39,433 nt of DNA from Thioalkalivibrio sp. (GCA_011389655.1 JAABTX010000021.1:1-39433); one strand, 5' to 3'; counted from the stretch's first letter, positions 16,443 to 24,590 are shown. Notes: generated by a model from the sequence alone, not told the origin. Translations and numbers: made by a program.

Positions 16443-16877
16443 TCAGTGGGTTGACTGGCCGCCGCCGTCGGCGACGAAGACGCCGGCCGGGTTCGGGGGG
16501 GCGCGGCGCCCGTGGGAGGCGTGGTGCTGCATCAGCCGCCAGCCCTGTTCCAGCTTCCGGTAGGTCTGGCTGACGAAGATGGAGCCGGTGGGCGTGAGGT
16601 CGCCCGGTCGGGTCACGAGTTCCTCGGTGAGCAGGCAGGCGATTTCCTCCGTCTCGGAGCCTGCGACCAGCCGGGGCTCGATCCGGATGTTCAGCTCGCG
16701 TGAGAAGACCAGCAGCCAGCTCTCCATCACCTCCGCGACACCGCGGTGCGCGCGCGGGCTGCCCGGGTGCAGGCAGACGATATCGGGGCGCTCCGCCCAC
16801 ACAAGCATCATCGCCTCGATGTCCGCGGCCTGGAAGGCCGCGTAATAGGCGGCACGCGCCTGTTCAGGGGTCTTCAT
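16443..16877 (-). CDS. NTF2/SnoaL-like protein (copy 1)
   Basis: 144 aa. This small cone-shaped fold of the nuclear transport factor 2/SnoaL superfamily often binds small ligands or acts as a hydratase or isomerase; no function can be read here. Key text is EQARAAYYAAFQAADIEAMM, WAERPDIVCLHPG and GSIFVSQTYRKLEQGWRLMQHHAS. The C-terminus adds a Gly/Pro-rich tail. The frame is open to 16985, but the ATG at 16877 matches the paralogue's start. It lies 7 bp after copy 2, so they form one operon. Confidence 0.82.
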   Translation of the reverse strand: MKTPEQARAAYYAAFQAADIEAMMLVWAERPDIVCLHPGSPRAHRGVAEVMESWLLVFSRELNIRIEPRLVAGSETEEIACLLTEELVTRPGDLTPTGSIFVSQTYRKLEQGWRLMQHHASHGRRAPPNPAGVFVADGGGQSTH

Positions 16878-16884
16878 GCCAGGA

Positions 16885-17295
16885 TCAGTGCAGGCCGGCC
16901 GATTCCAGCGCCGGCGGCGGCGACGGATCCGGCGCGCCGTGATGCAGTACCATCTGCCAGCCCTCGGTGGTGTGCCGGTAGGCATTGGTGGCGAGGACTA
17001 CACCGCGGCGCTGGCCGTCCACAAAGAGCTGTTCGCGCACGTGGTGCACGACCAGGTTGCCGTGCCCCAGGACCACCACGTCCGTTGCCCGGACCACCAC
17101 GTCCTGCATCGCCGCGAGGATCTCGCCCCAGCTCTCCAGCACGGCCTCGCGGCCCTGGAGCCGCTCTCCGCCCGGGTGCACGCAGACGATGTCCGGATCG
17201 TCGGCCCAGACCTCCGTCATCATCGCCAGGCTGCCGTGCTCGAAGGCCTCGTAAAAGGCCTGCTCTGCAGACTGCGCGGATTCGTATCCAGCCAT
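16885..17295 (-). CDS. NTF2/SnoaL-like protein (copy 2)
   Basis: 136 aa, clearly paralogous to its downstream neighbour. AEQAFYEAFEHGSLAMM, WADDPDIVCVHPGG, VLATNAYRHTTEGWQMVLHH and the HPGG turn align along the whole length. I chose ATG 17295 because GCGGGGG lies six bases before it; the in-frame ATG at 17301 would sit right against that site. It is divergent from the sugar kinase. Function unknown. Confidence 0.82.
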   Translation of the reverse strand: MAGYESAQSAEQAFYEAFEHGSLAMMTEVWADDPDIVCVHPGGERLQGREAVLESWGEILAAMQDVVVRATDVVVLGHGNLVVHHVREQLFVDGQRRGVVLATNAYRHTTEGWQMVLHHGAPDPSPPPALESAGLH

Positions 17296-17395
17296 CGCCA
17301 TCCCCCGCTTGGTTTGCCCGGCATTGTAAGGCGGGGCGCGGCAAATGCCGACCATCCCGGTAAACTGTCGGCTGGTTTTCCGGGAGGCCCGCTCC

Positions 17396-18268
17396 TTGGC
17401 GCGCATTCTTGTCATTGGCAACGCGACCATCGATCACATCGTGGATCTGGCCGCGTACCCCGAGGAGGACTCGGAGGGACGGGCGCTGGGCAGCACTATC
17501 CGTCCCGGCGGCAACGCCGCGAACACCGCCGCGATCCTGACGCAGGCGGGGCATCAGGTCGACCTGGCGACCGTCGTCGCGGAGGGCCGCGCCGGCGAGC
17601 GTCTGCTGGAACTGCTGGCGGCGCGCGGCATCGGCATCGAACGCTGCGTACGGCGGCCGGGGCGCACCCCGACCTCCTGGATTATGCGCTCGCGCGCGAC
17701 TGGAAGCCGGACGATCGTGCACGATCGTGAACTGCCGGAACTGGACGTGGATGCCCTGCGCAAGGAGGAGCTCGCCGGCTACGACTGGTTCCATTTCGAG
17801 GGCAGGAATCCGGGTCAGCTCCCGGCGCTGCTGCGCAGCGTCCGCCGGGTCGCGGTGGATCAGCCGCTGTCGCTGGAACTGGAGAAGCCGCGGGAGGGCA
17901 TTGAAGGCAACCTGCTGCGCCTGGCCGACGTGCTGATGTTCGCGAGCGGCTGGGCCCAGGCGCATGGGCTGTCGGAGCCGGAGGCCTTCATCACCGGCGC
18001 GGCGCGGGCGCGGCCGGCGGCCGTACAGACGCTGACCTGGGGAAATCGCGGTGCCTGGATCGCGCAGCATGGTCGGACAGCCCACTGCACGCCGGCGGCG
18101 GGGCTGCAGGTGCGCGACAGCCTTGGCGCCGGAGACACCTTCAATGCCGGCCTGATCCACGCGCTGATCTCGGGTGAACCGCCGGAGCAGGCGCTGGAAC
18201 AGGCCGTGCGCCTCGCGGAACGGAAGCTGCAGCGCCCGGGGCTCGATCGCCTGTTCGAGGCGCCCTGA
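17396..18268 (+). CDS. ketohexokinase-like PfkB-family sugar kinase
   Basis: 290 aa ribokinase/PfkB-family kinase. It has the N-terminal glycine motif PGGNAANTA (37-45) and the catalytic block DSLGAGDTFNAG, with GAGD at 244-247. Several segments resemble animal ketohexokinase more than bacterial ribokinases: YPEEDSE, RTIVHDRELPELD and FHFEGRNP. The likely reaction is ATP-dependent phosphorylation of fructose or another ketose at C1, which is inference. I chose the TTG at 17396, which has GGGAGG eight bases upstream; an ATG at 17345 adds 17 residues without family match. It is divergent from the NTF2-like genes. Confidence 0.82.
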   Translation: MARILVIGNATIDHIVDLAAYPEEDSEGRALGSTIRPGGNAANTAAILTQAGHQVDLATVVAEGRAGERLLELLAARGIGIERCVRRPGRTPTSWIMRSRATGSRTIVHDRELPELDVDALRKEELAGYDWFHFEGRNPGQLPALLRSVRRVAVDQPLSLELEKPREGIEGNLLRLADVLMFASGWAQAHGLSEPEAFITGAARARPAAVQTLTWGNRGAWIAQHGRTAHCTPAAGLQVRDSLGAGDTFNAGLIHALISGEPPEQALEQAVRLAERKLQRPGLDRLFEAP

Positions 18269-18292
18269 CCGGTGCACCCGCGCCGGCAGCGC

Positions 18293-18595
18293 TCAGGCGT
18301 GGCCGGCCGGGGTGTCCGTGGCGGAGTGGAAGTACTCGCTGTCGCGTCCCAGTTCGTCCACCAGTTCGCGCAGCACCGCGAGCCGGCTCTCCGGATCGCT
18401 GAACGGCGCGCAGGACTCGCAGAAGACGTCCCCGCAGGGCTGGCGGCTGTAGAGCCAGAAGTGAATCGCGCCCGCCAGCAGACCGTCGGCGACCTCGTGC
18501 ACGTCCGGGGAATGTCCGTCGGAGGAGAGCGTGTTGGCGAGGTCGATGAGTTTCTGCGCCGCGTTGTTGTAGGTTTCTTCGGTGATGTCGCTCAT
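18293..18595 (-). CDS. small conserved hypothetical protein with CxxxxCxxC
   Basis: 100 aa, not recognised. It is mostly helical (YNNAAQKLIDLANTLSS, VADGLLAGAIHFWLYSR) with a central cysteine cluster CGDVFCESC that could bind metal or form disulfides. An acidic helix (LAVLRELVDELGRDSEYFHSA) ends the fold. A GAGGT ribosome site lies before the ATG at 18595. It is convergent with the sugar kinase, with 24 bp between stops and no terminator seen. Confidence 0.72.
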   Translation of the reverse strand: MSDITEETYNNAAQKLIDLANTLSSDGHSPDVHEVADGLLAGAIHFWLYSRQPCGDVFCESCAPFSDPESRLAVLRELVDELGRDSEYFHSATDTPAGHA

Positions 18596-18928
18596 CGCGG
18601 ACCTCGCTCTCTATCAATTTCCGCTGCCATTTTACCCCGAGTGGGGCCTGGCTGCGCACTCCCGGTGAAGCTCGCGGCCGCAGGTGCCGCCCCCCGTATG
18701 GAGCGCGGCGGCTTGCCGCCGCTTTGCCCTGCAGGACGCTCGCCTCCTGCAGCGAAGGCAAGGTCGGGCCCTCGCCCGTGACCCTCACCCTCAGGCGCTA
18801 ACGGGACCGCGAAACGAGGAGCCATTTATAAATCTGTCCCCGTTTCGCTCCTGTCCCCGTTTCGCGGTTACTCCCTTTCCTGCCACCCATCTCCCGCAAG
18901 CGAGAGAGGGGAGGATACGGCGCCGCCT
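18596..18928. repeat. 333-bp gene-free gap with three repeat types
   Basis: From the left: a 47-bp dispersed element (18699-18745) with a second copy in opposite orientation at 34994-35040; a TCTGTCCCCGTTTCGC segment (about 18833-18865) repeated twice and mirrored imperfectly by CGCGAAACGAGGAG upstream; and a CTCCCGCAAGCGAGAG palindrome (about 18888-18913). No convincing coding frame or tRNA is seen. Confidence 0.75.
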
Positions 18929-20176
18929 TCAGGTTGACGGGCCCCCGTTCTGCCGCAGGGCGCGGAGGTCGCGTCGAAACAGCGGGATTTCACGTTCCTC
19001 GCGAGTCAGGCCGCCATGGGCCCCGCGGAAGTCGGGCCCCGTGTCGTCCCCCACAGGATCGACGAGGAAGCTGTCGCCATCCGGAAACAGAAGGTAGTCG
19101 CCCGCGCGGGCCTGCAGCTCCGGATGCGGCCGGCCGGACCCGAAGGCCCTGCCGCACAGCCACTCGTCCATCGGGACCACCTCGACACTCGCTCCGAAGG
19201 CCTCGATCATCGCGCGGCGGAAATCCCGGTGCCGGTCCGGCTTCACGTGCGCGATCGCGGCACGGGGCTCCCCGGTCAGCGGGTGGCGCAGGCAGTCGCT
19301 CACCGTCGGCATGTCGCGAATGTTCAGGCGCCGGGAGACCGCGCGCATCCCGTGATCGGTGCTGGTGAGGAAGAGCGCGCCCGTGCCCTGCAGTTGTTCG
19401 ATGATCGCTGCGTAGGCAGCGTCAATCTCGGCGAGATGGTTGCGGACCTGCGTGCTGTCCGGCCCGTGCTCGTGGCCGAGGTGGTCGAGGTGCGACCAGT
19501 ACAGATAGGTGTAGTGAGGGCCTTCGCCGCCAGTGCGCACATGCCGGCCCAGCAAGGCCGGTAGTTCTTCCAGATGCCGAAAGCCCAGGATCCTCGCCGA
19601 GGCGCTCATCAACCGGTTGTAGGAGGAATGGGCGATGGCGGCCGGCGAGATCACCGTGGTCGCGCGTGGCAGCCGGTCCAGCAGTAGCGGCGGCCGGATA
19701 CGCTGCTCGAGTTCCGTAGTGCTCAGGCCCGCGGAATTCCCGCTGCAGTCGGCCTCCCGCGCCGGCAGGACGGTGAGCGTGCTCCGCGGCCCTGGAAGAT
19801 AGGTGCGCCACCCGAGCAGGCCGTGCTGGGCCGGGCTGACGCCGGTGAAGACGCTGGTGATCGCGCTGGCCGTTGTGCTCGGAAACACGGCCTCGAGCTG
19901 CCGGAAGAGATCGCCACGCAGCACTGGTGTGTGGGAGAGGTAGTCGAGGGCGAAGCCGTCGATCAGCCAGAACAGCACGTGCTGGTGACCTGCGACCGCC
20001 TCCGGCGCGAGTGCCGGCAGCGGTGCCTCGGGATTCAGCGGGCCCTCGCAGCCGAGACCGCGTTCCAGGCTCGCAAGCAGGTTGATGAAGCCGTGGCCCG
20101 AGGCCGCGGCTTCATTCCAGTGGCGGGCCGATCCGGCGGTTGGTGCCCCGGCATCCGGTTTCGTTGCCGTCTTCAA
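18929..20176 (-). CDS. type I phosphodiesterase / alkaline phosphatase superfamily protein
   Basis: 415 aa. It carries the nucleotide pyrophosphatase/phosphodiesterase core: metal-binding D73 in FWLIDGFALDYL, the nucleophile threonine block FPSTTASAITSVFTG (T101 or T102), YWSHLDHLGHEHG, and STDHGM. It should hydrolyse a phosphodiester or phosphomonoester with two metal ions; the substrate cannot be read. No signal peptide is seen, so it is probably cytoplasmic. The frame extends into bolA. I prefer the TTG at 20176, just after the bolA stop; a GTG at 20197 overlapping bolA is the alternative. Confidence 0.82.
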   Translation of the reverse strand: MKTATKPDAGAPTAGSARHWNEAAASGHGFINLLASLERGLGCEGPLNPEAPLPALAPEAVAGHQHVLFWLIDGFALDYLSHTPVLRGDLFRQLEAVFPSTTASAITSVFTGVSPAQHGLLGWRTYLPGPRSTLTVLPAREADCSGNSAGLSTTELEQRIRPPLLLDRLPRATTVISPAAIAHSSYNRLMSASARILGFRHLEELPALLGRHVRTGGEGPHYTYLYWSHLDHLGHEHGPDSTQVRNHLAEIDAAYAAIIEQLQGTGALFLTSTDHGMRAVSRRLNIRDMPTVSDCLRHPLTGEPRAAIAHVKPDRHRDFRRAMIEAFGASVEVVPMDEWLCGRAFGSGRPHPELQARAGDYLLFPDGDSFLVDPVGDDTGPDFRGAHGGLTREEREIPLFRRDLRALRQNGGPST

Positions 20177-20180
20177 TGGT

Positions 20181-20495
20181 TCAGGATTTCTCCCCACCGT
20201 GACAGGGCGGTGAATCCGGGACCCTTCCGGCGCGTTCGAACCACTGCTCCGGATCCAGAGTGTGCAGGGCCAGCGCGTGAACGCCGCCCGCCAGCTCGTC
20301 CGCAAGGATGCGGTTGACCATCCGGTGTCTCGCCACGAGCTTCTGGCCTTCAAAGGCCTCGCTGACGAGCGTGACCTTGAAGTGCGACTCGGACCCCGGC
20401 GGGACGTTGTGCATGTGGCTCTCGTTCACCACCTCCAGGTGCACGGGCTGGAAGTGCTGCTCCAGTTTTTCCGTGATGCGTTCTTGCTGGGTCAT
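20181..20495 (-). CDS. bolA: BolA family protein
   Basis: 104 aa. It aligns along its length with E. coli BolA: LEVVNESHMHNVPPGSESHF, VSEAFEGQKLVARHRMV, VHALALHTLDPEQW and a final SPPCHGG. The conserved histidine in VHALALHT is the cluster ligand shared with monothiol glutaredoxins. BolA takes part in Fe-S handling and, in E. coli, in morphology and stress transcription. The ATG is at 20495; the frame runs further upstream only through repeat text. It overlaps or abuts the phosphodiesterase gene. Confidence 0.93.
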   Translation of the reverse strand: MTQQERITEKLEQHFQPVHLEVVNESHMHNVPPGSESHFKVTLVSEAFEGQKLVARHRMVNRILADELAGGVHALALHTLDPEQWFERAGRVPDSPPCHGGEKS

Positions 20496-20599
20496 GGCTG
20501 AGTGTGTCCGCGGTTTCCTTGTTGGCTTATGCCAGAAGGATCGGTTTCCTGTCGAATGAACGCACGCGGGGGCGGTACTTTTTTCGTTCCGGCCGGGGC

Positions 20600-20760
20600 G
20601 GTGGGCCCGCTGCGCTTGGCCCACCCTACCGTAGCGCCGGGTGGCCTGTCCGTCGTGGCGGTAGGGTGGGCAAAACGAAGTGTGCCCACCACGTGCCACA
20701 ACGCACGTGGGTGGCGTAGCCGCTCTGGCGGTAGGGTGGGCCAAGCGCAGCGGGCCCACC
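20600..20760. repeat. GGGTGGGCC-type repeat cluster with a perfect 32-bp inverted repeat
   Basis: Within the 335-bp gap upstream of bolA, positions 20600-20631 and 20729-20760 are exact reverse complements (GGTGGGCCCGCTGC...). Between them at about 20660-20692 is a diverged third copy (GGTAGGGTGGGCAAAACG...). The same element recurs at 28813-28895. No gene or tRNA is seen in the gap. Confidence 0.9.
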
Positions 20761-20830
20761 AAGGACCACGGCGCCAGGGGATGCCGGTGCCCTCTGCGGA
20801 CCGCGGTAACCCGGAATGACGGTTTGCGGG

Positions 20831-21622
20831 TCAGGCCAATCCGTAGAATGCGCGGGCGGTGTCGCTGGTCTGCCGCGCGAGTTCGTCCGCCGGCACGTCC
20901 CTGAGTCCCGCCACGTGCTCGCCGACGTGGGGCAGGAAGGCCGGTTCGTTGCGGCGGCCGTGGGGCAGGCCCTTCGGCAGGGTTCGGGGCAGCAGGTACG
21001 GGGCATCTGTCTCCAGCATCAGGAGTCCCTCGGGGATGCGCGGAATGAGCCGTTGCAGCTCCTTTCCGCGGCGCTCATCGCAGACCCAGCCCGTCACGCC
21101 GATATGGCAGTCCATCTCGAGGTAACGGTCCAGCGCTGCGCCGTCACTGGTGAAGCAGTGCACGACGGCCGCCGGCAGTCGGTCACGGTAGCGCTGCAGG
21201 ATGTCCGCGAAATCGCCGCTCGCCTCCCGCTCGTGCAGGAAGGCGGGCTTGCCGAGGTCCGCCGCCAGCTCCAGCTGGGCCTCGAAGGCGCAGCGCTGCG
21301 CAGTCGGTGTGGAGTGATTGCGGTAATAGTCGAGGCCCATCTCGCCCATCGCCACCACCAGCGGATGGCCGGCCTGCTCGGCAAAGAGGTAGGCCGTCTG
21401 GTCCCGCCATTGGCTGGCGTGATGCGGATGCAGGCCCAGCGTCGCGCGCAGGCACTGCGGGTGCTGTTCAGCGAGATCCACGCAGCGGCGGCTCTCGGTC
21501 TCGTCGGACCCGGTCACCAGCATCCAGCGCACGCCGGCCTCGGTAGCCCGTTCAATCACCGCATCGCGATCCTGCCGGAAGCTGTCGTGGGTAAGGTTCA
21601 CGCAGATGTCGATCCATTCCAT
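20831..21622 (-). CDS. tatD: TatD-type metal-dependent DNase
   Basis: 263 aa TIM-barrel hydrolase. It is TatD itself rather than YcfH or YjjV: the N-terminus is DICVNLTHDSF without the HxH motif, and TGWVCDERRG, LETDAPYLLPR and GRRNEPAFLPH match E. coli TatD. Other metal ligands are in GEMGLDYYRN and VHCFT. E. coli TatD is a 3'-5' exonuclease linked to DNA repair. The ATG at 21622 matches the family start; the open frame beyond it is REP text. Confidence 0.93.
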   Translation of the reverse strand: MEWIDICVNLTHDSFRQDRDAVIERATEAGVRWMLVTGSDETESRRCVDLAEQHPQCLRATLGLHPHHASQWRDQTAYLFAEQAGHPLVVAMGEMGLDYYRNHSTPTAQRCAFEAQLELAADLGKPAFLHEREASGDFADILQRYRDRLPAAVVHCFTSDGAALDRYLEMDCHIGVTGWVCDERRGKELQRLIPRIPEGLLMLETDAPYLLPRTLPKGLPHGRRNEPAFLPHVGEHVAGLRDVPADELARQTSDTARAFYGLA

Positions 21623-21666
21623 GGGCGCTATGCTAACGCGCGGGGAGAGGTGGGTGAATGCGGCGC

Positions 21667-21866
21667 ATCGCGGCTGGAAGCCGCTCCCACGGGGGCTCGT
21701 GGGTTGGTGGGAGCGACCTCTGGGCGCGATTGGGGTTTGGGCATCGCGGCTGGAAGCCGCTCCCACGGGGGCTCGTGGTTTTTTGGTGGGAGCGACCTCG
21801 GGTCGCGATTGGGGTTTGGCGGATCGCGGCTGGAAGCCGCTCCCACGGGCGACCTCTGGTCGCGAT
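21667..21866 (+). repeat. REP array C in the divergent tatD-pepN gap
   Basis: Three inverted arms (ATCGCGGC-TGGAA-GCCGCTCCCAC) alternate with forward arms of the GGAGCGACCTCTGG type. The period is about 85-90 bp, with near-identical linkers GGGGGCTCGTGG and TTGGGGTTTGG. A last forward arm (to 21866) lacks a partner. It occupies most of the 317-bp divergent gap; promoters for tatD and pepN must lie in or beside it. Confidence 0.9.
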
Positions 21867-21939
21867 CTTCGCGCGCCCTGGAACCCTGCGCGCGATTTCT
21901 TGCCCATGCGGTAGGCGAAGAACCGGAGGCGACGACACG

Positions 21940-24570
21940 ATGAAGGATGCAACCCCCAGCATGGTACTGCTGAGTGAATACCGGGCGCCGGACTGGGTCG
22001 TCGAAGATCTTGACCTTCGGTTCGACCTCGACCCTGCGTCGACCCGGGTCGAGTCCCTGATCCGCGTACGCCGGGCGGAAGGAGCGGAAGCGGGGGCCGC
22101 GCTGCGGCTCCACGGCCGCGATCTGGAGCTCCTGCGCCTCGAAGTCGACGGGAAGGCTCCGGAATCCGGTGCAGTCACCACCGATGCGGAGGGGCTGCTG
22201 CTCACGGGCCTGCCGGACAGCGCAGCGATCACGGTCGAGACATGCATCCGGCCCGAGGCAAACACCGCGCTCGAGGGCCTCTACGTCTCCGGCGGCACTC
22301 TGTGCACCCAGTGCGAGCCGGAAGGCTTCCGGCGCATCACCTACTTCCCGGACCGCCCGGACGTGCTGACCCGCTATCGCGTGCGGCTGGAGGCGGACGC
22401 GTCGCGCTACCCGGTGCTGCTGGCCAACGGCAACCGGGTCGAGGCCGGCGAGTTGCCGGCGGGTCGCCACTACGCGGTCTGGGAGGACCCGTTTCCGAAG
22501 CCGAGCTACCTGTTTGCGCTGGTCGCCGGCGATCTCAGCTGCGTGTCGGACCGCTTTACCACGCGCTCCGGGCGGGAGGTCGCGCTGGAGGTCTACGTCG
22601 AGCACCACAACCGCGATCGCTGCGCCCACGCGCTGGCCTCGCTGAAGCGCGCGATGCGCTACGACGAGGACGCCTTCGGCCGCGAGTACGACCTCGACGT
22701 GTACATGATCGTCGCGGTCGAAGACTTCAACATGGGCGCGATGGAAAACAAGGGCCTGAACCTTTTCAACGCCAAGTACGTCCTGGCGAGCCCGGAGACC
22801 GCCACCGACAACGACTACGTGCACATCGAGGGCGTGATCGCGCACGAGTACTTCCACAACTGGTCGGGCAACCGCGTGACCTGCCGCGACTGGTTCCAGC
22901 TGTCGCTGAAGGAGGGGCTCACGGTCTTCCGCGACCAGGAATTCACCACCGACTGCACGCTGTTCGGGGTGAAGCGCATCGACGATGCGCAGGGGCTGCG
23001 GGCCTTCCAGTTTCCCGAGGACGCCGGCCCGCTGGCGCACCCGGTGCGCCCGGACCGCTACGCGGAGATCAATAACTTCTATACGATGACCGTGTACGAA
23101 AAGGGTGCGGAACTGATCCGCATGCTGCGCACCCTGATCGGCCGCGAGGCCTTCCGGCGCGGGCTCGATCTCTACTTCGAGCGCTTCGACGGGCAGGCCG
23201 TGACCACCGAGGACTTCGTGGACGTGATGGCCGAGGCCTCCGGGCGGGACCTCGCCCGCTTCCGCAGGTGGTACACGCAGGCGGGCACACCGCGGGTCAC
23301 CGCGCGCACGCACTTTGATTCACGGGTCGGGGCGCTGCAGATCGACCTCGGGCAGGAGACGCCGCCGACACCGGGCCAGCAGGAGAAGCACCCGCTGCAT
23401 ATCCCGGTTCGCCTGTCGCTGCTCGGACGCGACGGGCGCGTGCTGCCGGCGCGGCTGGAGGGCGCCGCCGAGGCGACCGAATTCGTGGTGGAACTGACCG
23501 AGGAGGCGCAGTCGTTCCGTCTCTCGGGTCTTCGCGAGGCCCCGGCTGCAGTGTCCTGGTTGCGTGGTTTTTCCGCCCCGGTGCGGCTCGACGCAGGGCA
23601 GGATACCGCAGAGCTCGCGCACCTGGTGGTGCACGACGATGACGCCTTCGCCCGTTGGGACGCGCTGCAGGCGCTGCTGCGGCGGGCCGTGATCGCCCGT
23701 ATCGGGAGCGAGCCGGACCCGGTGCTCGAGGCGGCGCTCACCACCGCCATCGGGGCCCTGCTCGAGGACTCGGGCATCGAGCCGGTCGTGCTCGCCACGT
23801 TGCTCGACTTGCCGTCCCACCGGGAGCTGATGGAGTCCTTCGAACGGGCCGATCCGGTCGCGGTCGATGCGGCGAGGCACGCCGTCGAGCAGGCGGTCTT
23901 CCAACCCCTGGCCGAGCGCCTCGCGTCCGGCGCACCGGATCCGGGGCGCTGGGACGATGGCGCGTTCACCGCGGAGGCAATGGGCCAGCGGCGGCTGCTG
24001 AACCGCATCCTCGCGCTGCGGGTCGCAATCGGGGCGGCTGGTGCGGTGGAAGACGCTGTGCGCCAGTACCGCGAGGCCCGCAGCCAGACACTTGCCATGG
24101 GCGCGCTGGCCGCGGTCAACGACAGCGCAGACCCGGCGCGCGGGGAATTGCTTGCGGACTTCGAGCGCCGTCACCGCGCCGATCCCCTGGTGCTGGGCAA
24201 GTGGTTTGCGCTCGAATCCGGCAGCCAGGTCGGCGACGGACTCGCACGGCTGGAGCGCCTGCTGGACCATCCCGGCTTCCGCTGGTCCAACCCGAACCGG
24301 GTCCGCGCGGTGCTGGGGCCGTTCATGGCCCAGAACCATCGTCACTTTCACCGGGAGGACGGGGCGGGGTATCAGCGGCTCGCGGACTACCTGGAGCACC
24401 TCGATTCGCTGAACCCGCAGACGTCCGCCCGCCTCGCGCAACCGCTCACCCGCTGGCAGCGCCTCGATCCCGCCCGCTCGGCGCAGATGCGCCAGGTCCT
24501 CGAGCGACTCGCGGGCAAGGACCTCTCACCCGACCTCGCGGACGTGATCCAGCGCGCACTGGCGCGTTAG
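21940..24570 (+). CDS. pepN: aminopeptidase N (M1 family)
   Basis: 876 aa, close to the E. coli length. PepN is a cytoplasmic zinc aminopeptidase with broad specificity. Visible are the exopeptidase motif GAMEN (266-270), zinc motif HEYFH (302-306) with distal E325 in LKEGLTVFRDQEF, and C-terminal text QNHRHFHRED. The ATG at 21940 has GGAGG ten bases upstream. In-frame upstream codons are REP text and are excluded. Confidence 0.97.
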   Translation: MKDATPSMVLLSEYRAPDWVVEDLDLRFDLDPASTRVESLIRVRRAEGAEAGAALRLHGRDLELLRLEVDGKAPESGAVTTDAEGLLLTGLPDSAAITVETCIRPEANTALEGLYVSGGTLCTQCEPEGFRRITYFPDRPDVLTRYRVRLEADASRYPVLLANGNRVEAGELPAGRHYAVWEDPFPKPSYLFALVAGDLSCVSDRFTTRSGREVALEVYVEHHNRDRCAHALASLKRAMRYDEDAFGREYDLDVYMIVAVEDFNMGAMENKGLNLFNAKYVLASPETATDNDYVHIEGVIAHEYFHNWSGNRVTCRDWFQLSLKEGLTVFRDQEFTTDCTLFGVKRIDDAQGLRAFQFPEDAGPLAHPVRPDRYAEINNFYTMTVYEKGAELIRMLRTLIGREAFRRGLDLYFERFDGQAVTTEDFVDVMAEASGRDLARFRRWYTQAGTPRVTARTHFDSRVGALQIDLGQETPPTPGQQEKHPLHIPVRLSLLGRDGRVLPARLEGAAEATEFVVELTEEAQSFRLSGLREAPAAVSWLRGFSAPVRLDAGQDTAELAHLVVHDDDAFARWDALQALLRRAVIARIGSEPDPVLEAALTTAIGALLEDSGIEPVVLATLLDLPSHRELMESFERADPVAVDAARHAVEQAVFQPLAERLASGAPDPGRWDDGAFTAEAMGQRRLLNRILALRVAIGAAGAVEDAVRQYREARSQTLAMGALAAVNDSADPARGELLADFERRHRADPLVLGKWFALESGSQVGDGLARLERLLDHPGFRWSNPNRVRAVLGPFMAQNHRHFHREDGAGYQRLADYLEHLDSLNPQTSARLAQPLTRWQRLDPARSAQMRQVLERLAGKDLSPDLADVIQRALAR

Positions 24571-24590
24571 CGCGAAAGCCGCGCATTTCT

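Noticed and set aside
16012-16563. Open frames through REP array B with repeated GWKPLLRG-type text
   Set aside because: The text is a translation of the REP palindrome in several frames. The same text appears in all REP arrays.
17345-17395. ATG start for the sugar kinase at 17345
   Set aside because: The added 17 residues do not fit the fold. The TTG at 17396 has a strong GGGAGG site at proper spacing.
16443-18595. Defence or toxin-antitoxin island
   Set aside because: NTF2-like, kinase and orphan proteins show no nuclease, toxin or regulator signature and no mobility genes.
21658-21939. N-terminal extension of pepN
   Set aside because: The upstream codons are REP text, and a GGAGG site supports the ATG at 21940.
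20831-21952. N-terminal extension of tatD to 21952
   Set aside because: The extra 110 residues are REP array C text. Family similarity begins at the ATG at 21622.
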